This document shows, in pieces, positions 23,319-25,202 of a stretch of DNA of 25,202 nt (positions are counted from its first letter, which is position 1; each line of letters begins with the position of its first letter). The position numbers and the translations under genes are program-made. This stretch comes from PWXP01 sp964487655. Its GTDB lineage: Bacteria; Planctomycetota; Planctomycetia; Pirellulales; Thermoguttaceae. The notes under the pieces are model-generated. The model ran no database searches, had not been told where the DNA came from, and saw nothing but the letters and a program-made list of their open reading frames with translations. The stretch is from assembly GCA_964487655.1 (NCBI GenBank), contig CAZASB010000032.1:1-25202 (forward strand), read 5' to 3'.

Positions 23319-23561
23319 ATGAGAACAACACTTACCCTAGATGATGAAGTGCTGGATCGAGCGAAAGCTATTGCGGCTAAGCTCAAGGTGCCCTTTCGCC
23401 GTGTTATCAACGAGGCGCTACGGACCGGATTGGACGCGGTTGAAGATCCGCCACCAGTGCGTCCCTATTGCACTCGTCCCCACAAAATGGGACTGAAAGC
23501 AGGAAATCTGGACAACATCCAGACACTGCTCTCGGAAGTCGAGGGGGAGGACCGGCGGTGA
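23319..23561 (+). CDS. VapB-type ribbon-helix-helix antitoxin
   Basis: An 80-residue protein whose N-terminus MRTTLTLDDEVLDRAKAIAA is the beta-strand plus helix of a ribbon-helix-helix DNA-binding domain, as in VapB antitoxins. The C-terminal half (RPHKMGLKAGNLDNIQTLLS) is the flexible tail that would wrap the toxin. It is the first gene of a two-gene unit: its TGA stop overlaps the GTG start of the PIN toxin. No ribosome site precedes the ATG, consistent with the leaderless promoter. Family knowledge says such antitoxins neutralise their toxin and repress their own promoter; the inverted repeat in the promoter fits. Confidence 0.85.
   Translation: MRTTLTLDDEVLDRAKAIAAKLKVPFRRVINEALRTGLDAVEDPPPVRPYCTRPHKMGLKAGNLDNIQTLLSEVEGEDRR
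23541..23550 (+). promoter_or_regulatory. ribosome-binding site of the PIN toxin
   Basis: GAGGGGGAGG inside the end of the antitoxin gene, 7 bases before GTG 23558. It supports this GTG rather than the in-frame ATG at 23468, which lacks any family sequence after it. Confidence 0.7.
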
Positions 23562-23986
23562 TTCTCGTCGATGCCAACGTCCTACTGTATGCCGAAGACG
23601 AACTGAGCCCTTATCACGTGCGGGCACGCGAGTGGTGGGATGCCCAGTTATCCGGTGCTTCGCCGGTGTGCCTTTGCTGGACCGTCCTTGGCGCCTTTAT
23701 CCGCATCGCTACCAATCCTCGTGTTTTTGAGTGTCCTCTTTCTCTCGATCAGGCGCTCTCCCGCGTGCAAAGCTGGTTGGATCAACCCTGTACGCGCATT
23801 GTTCATCCGACCGACCGGCACTGGATCGTTTTTCAAGCGATGTTGGTCGAGGGTCAGGCTGTTGCGAACCTTGTGACCGATGCACACCTTGCGGCATTGG
23901 CCAAGGAGCACGGCTGCGAGTTGATCTCCACCGACGCGGACTTCTCGCGCTTTCCAGCGGTCAAGTGTCGAAATCCGTTAAGATGA
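23558..23986 (+). CDS. VapC-type PIN-domain toxin ribonuclease
   Basis: A 142-residue PIN domain. The start MILVDANVLLYA carries the first metal-binding Asp, D5. Later acidic sites are D108 in NLVTDAHLAALA, and D126 and D128 in ISTDADFSRF. These residues bind Mg or Mn and cut RNA in VapC toxins. The form VDANVLLYA ... TDAHLAALA is typical of the VapC branch that often reads TNPRVF in the middle, which is present here. It overlaps the antitoxin by 4 bp (GTGA), so the two are translationally coupled. Target RNA unknown. Confidence 0.88.
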   Translation: MILVDANVLLYAEDELSPYHVRAREWWDAQLSGASPVCLCWTVLGAFIRIATNPRVFECPLSLDQALSRVQSWLDQPCTRIVHPTDRHWIVFQAMLVEGQAVANLVTDAHLAALAKEHGCELISTDADFSRFPAVKCRNPLR

Positions 23987-24064
23987 GACGAAAGACATCA
24001 AGGGCCGCCATCGTGAACCGGTGAACGATGCGCAAAGCTGGCCTCACCCTTTGGAAAACGGGAA

Positions 24065-24964
24065 ATGGACCAACGCGAGCGAGCAGCGCCGGCACGCCGG
24101 GTGACGTGGGTCGGGTTCGCCGGGAACCTCGTCCTGACCGTGTTGAAGCTGGCGGCCGGCCTCGTCGGCCATAGCGGGGCCATGGTCGCCGATGCGGTAC
24201 ACTCGCTCTCCGATCTCGGCACCGATATTGTCGTCCTGATCAGTTTCAAGCTTATCGACAGGCCTGTTGACAAGAGTCACGATTACGGTCACGGAAAATA
24301 CGAGACACTTGCGGCGGCCATCATCGGTATTTCGCTTCTGCTGGTCGGCGCCGGCATCTTCTGGAGCGGCGCGGCGAAGATATGGTGTAGCTTCCAGGGC
24401 GAGCGTCTGGAGTCGCCCGGGAGTATTGCCCTCGTTGCCGCGGTCATCTCCATCGTCGTCAAGGAGCTACTGTATCGCTACACGGTCAGAGTCGGAGAGC
24501 GTATCGGCAGTCAAGCCGTGATTGCCAACGCATGGCACCACCGATCTGATGCCCTCTCCTCGGTTGGCGCGATGCTTGGAATTGGCGGCGCCATCGCGCT
24601 AGGCGAGAAGTGGTACATCCTGGACCCGGCGGCCGCCGTCATCGTGAGCCTCTTCATCGTGAAGGTTGGTTCGAACATCGCGTCGGGGAGCATCAAGGAA
24701 CTGGTTGAAGTATCGCTGGACGAAACGGTCGAGACCGAGATTCTCGACATCGCATTGAGCACGCTAGGCGTGGCCGATCCACACAACCTGCGAACCAGAC
24801 GCATCGGCTGCTATGTCGCGGTGGACTTGCACATTCGCGTCGCGGCCGATATGCGAGTTTCCGAGGCGCACGCGATCGCGTCCGAGGTGGAACATGGCAT
24901 TCGCCAGCGCTTCGGGCAGGCGGCTATCATCTCCATCCATGTTGAACCGCTGGCCGAGGGTTAA
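24065..24964 (+). CDS. cation diffusion facilitator (CDF) family metal transporter
   Basis: A 299-residue inner-membrane proton antiporter that exports divalent metals such as Zn, Fe, Co or Mn (family knowledge). It has about six hydrophobic segments. The transport site is visible: ADAVHSLSD in segment 2 (D43, H46, D50) and AWHHRSD in segment 5 (H158, H159, D162). The HDYGHGKYE loop is also conserved. From about residue 215 there is a cytoplasmic dimerisation domain with HNLRTRRIGCYVAVDLHIRV and the terminal IISIHVEP. The H-x-x-x-D pairs suggest Zn or Fe, but specificity is not certain. The gene stands alone, 78 bp after the toxin gene, with only a weak ribosome site. Confidence 0.92.
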   Translation: MDQRERAAPARRVTWVGFAGNLVLTVLKLAAGLVGHSGAMVADAVHSLSDLGTDIVVLISFKLIDRPVDKSHDYGHGKYETLAAAIIGISLLLVGAGIFWSGAAKIWCSFQGERLESPGSIALVAAVISIVVKELLYRYTVRVGERIGSQAVIANAWHHRSDALSSVGAMLGIGGAIALGEKWYILDPAAAVIVSLFIVKVGSNIASGSIKELVEVSLDETVETEILDIALSTLGVADPHNLRTRRIGCYVAVDLHIRVAADMRVSEAHAIASEVEHGIRQRFGQAAIISIHVEPLAEG

Positions 24965-25084
24965 GAACCCGTGTACGTTCTTCCCTCGTTTCACGCCACG
25001 CGCCAATTGCCCAGCGATCGTCCGGAAACCCCCAAGGTTGGGGTGATAGTTTCGTTATATGCCGGGGTATCAAGCGTGAATTAA

Positions 25085-25175
25085 AAGAAAACGTAACCGT
25101 TCACGGGGCGGCGCAGGCAGTTTTCGCCGCTGTATGCGAAGGGGACAGTCCCCCTGTGAACGGTTACAAGAAAAC
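25085..25175. mobile_element. 75-bp MITE copy 2 (IS66-like ends) with 8-bp target duplication
   Basis: The element is 25093-25167, the reverse complement of the copy at 21864-21938 with four differences. It has the same 12-bp ends GTAACCGTTCAC / GTGAACGGTTAC. It is flanked by AAGAAAAC at 25085-25092 and 25168-25175, its own duplication, different from that of copy 1. The two copies therefore inserted independently. The rest of 24965-25202 holds no gene; the stem-like CCCCAAGGTTGGGG near 25030 is the only other symmetry. Confidence 0.9.
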
Positions 25176-25202
25176 GTAGGCGAATTGGCGAGAGATCTTG
25201 TC

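Noticed and set aside
21864..25167. Composite transposon carrying the protease, toxin-antitoxin and CDF genes between the two 75-bp copies
   Set aside because: Each copy has its own different target duplication, so they inserted independently. No shared duplication flanks the whole 3.3 kb.
1..25202. CRISPR arrays, tRNA or rRNA genes
   Set aside because: I saw no regularly spaced repeats, cloverleaf-like sequences or rRNA signatures in any region.

Overview
The window looks like a piece of a planctomycete chromosome (phylum Planctomycetota, possibly a Pirellulales relative). The evidence is indirect: a large secreted protein related to the hydrazine synthase alpha subunit that carries two CxxCH haem sites, two Tat-exported Gfo/Idh/MocA oxidoreductases, several secreted sugar-ester and glycan enzymes, and a small-protein/nucleotidyltransferase pair. 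The DNA is GC-rich and genes lie on both strands. It is a draft assembly: 100 N at 12426-12525 mark a gap that truncates one gene.

Region 1 (1-15.9 kb) is a loose cluster of exported catabolic proteins. In order: the HzsA-related di-haem protein; a nucleotidyltransferase with its overlapping 70-residue partner (minus strand); two gene wrecks, a Y1/REP-type transposase and an SGNH esterase with its middle deleted; a secreted glycosidase-like TIM barrel with an SLH-like segment; a polysaccharide-deacetylase-like protein (minus); a Tat Gfo/Idh/MocA protein; a small transposable element next to a LamG remnant; a neutral-ceramidase-like protein; the C-terminal end of a probable heparinase II/III-type lyase after the gap; a second Tat Gfo/Idh/MocA protein (minus); and an intact SGNH esterase. 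Together they suggest breakdown of complex, acylated glycans or glycolipids outside the cytoplasm, with periplasmic redox processing of sugars. No substrate can be assigned.

Region 2 (16.0-21.7 kb, all minus strand) is the replication-initiation block, read as dnaA - dnaN - dciA (DUF721) - gyrB, with no recF. The DnaA is short and divergent. The 368-bp dnaN/dnaA spacer has nested inverted repeats and an AT-rich patch, so it is an origin candidate. The dnaA upstream region is full of repeats: a homopyrimidine tract, a 75-bp element and a solo transposon end.

Region 3 (22.1-25.2 kb) holds a CPBP membrane protease, a VapBC-type toxin-antitoxin pair whose promoter predicts a leaderless transcript, and a CDF metal-cation transporter.

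The strongest non-genic discovery is two families of miniature inverted-repeat elements with intact target-site duplications. One is a 75-bp element in two copies (21864-21938 and 25093-25167, opposite orientation, 71/75 identical), each flanked by its own perfect 8-bp duplication; its ends begin GTAA, as in IS66. The other is a 121-bp element (10475-10595) with 22-bp ends and the 8-bp duplication AGATCAAT, of ISL3 type, with a solo end at 22026-22048.
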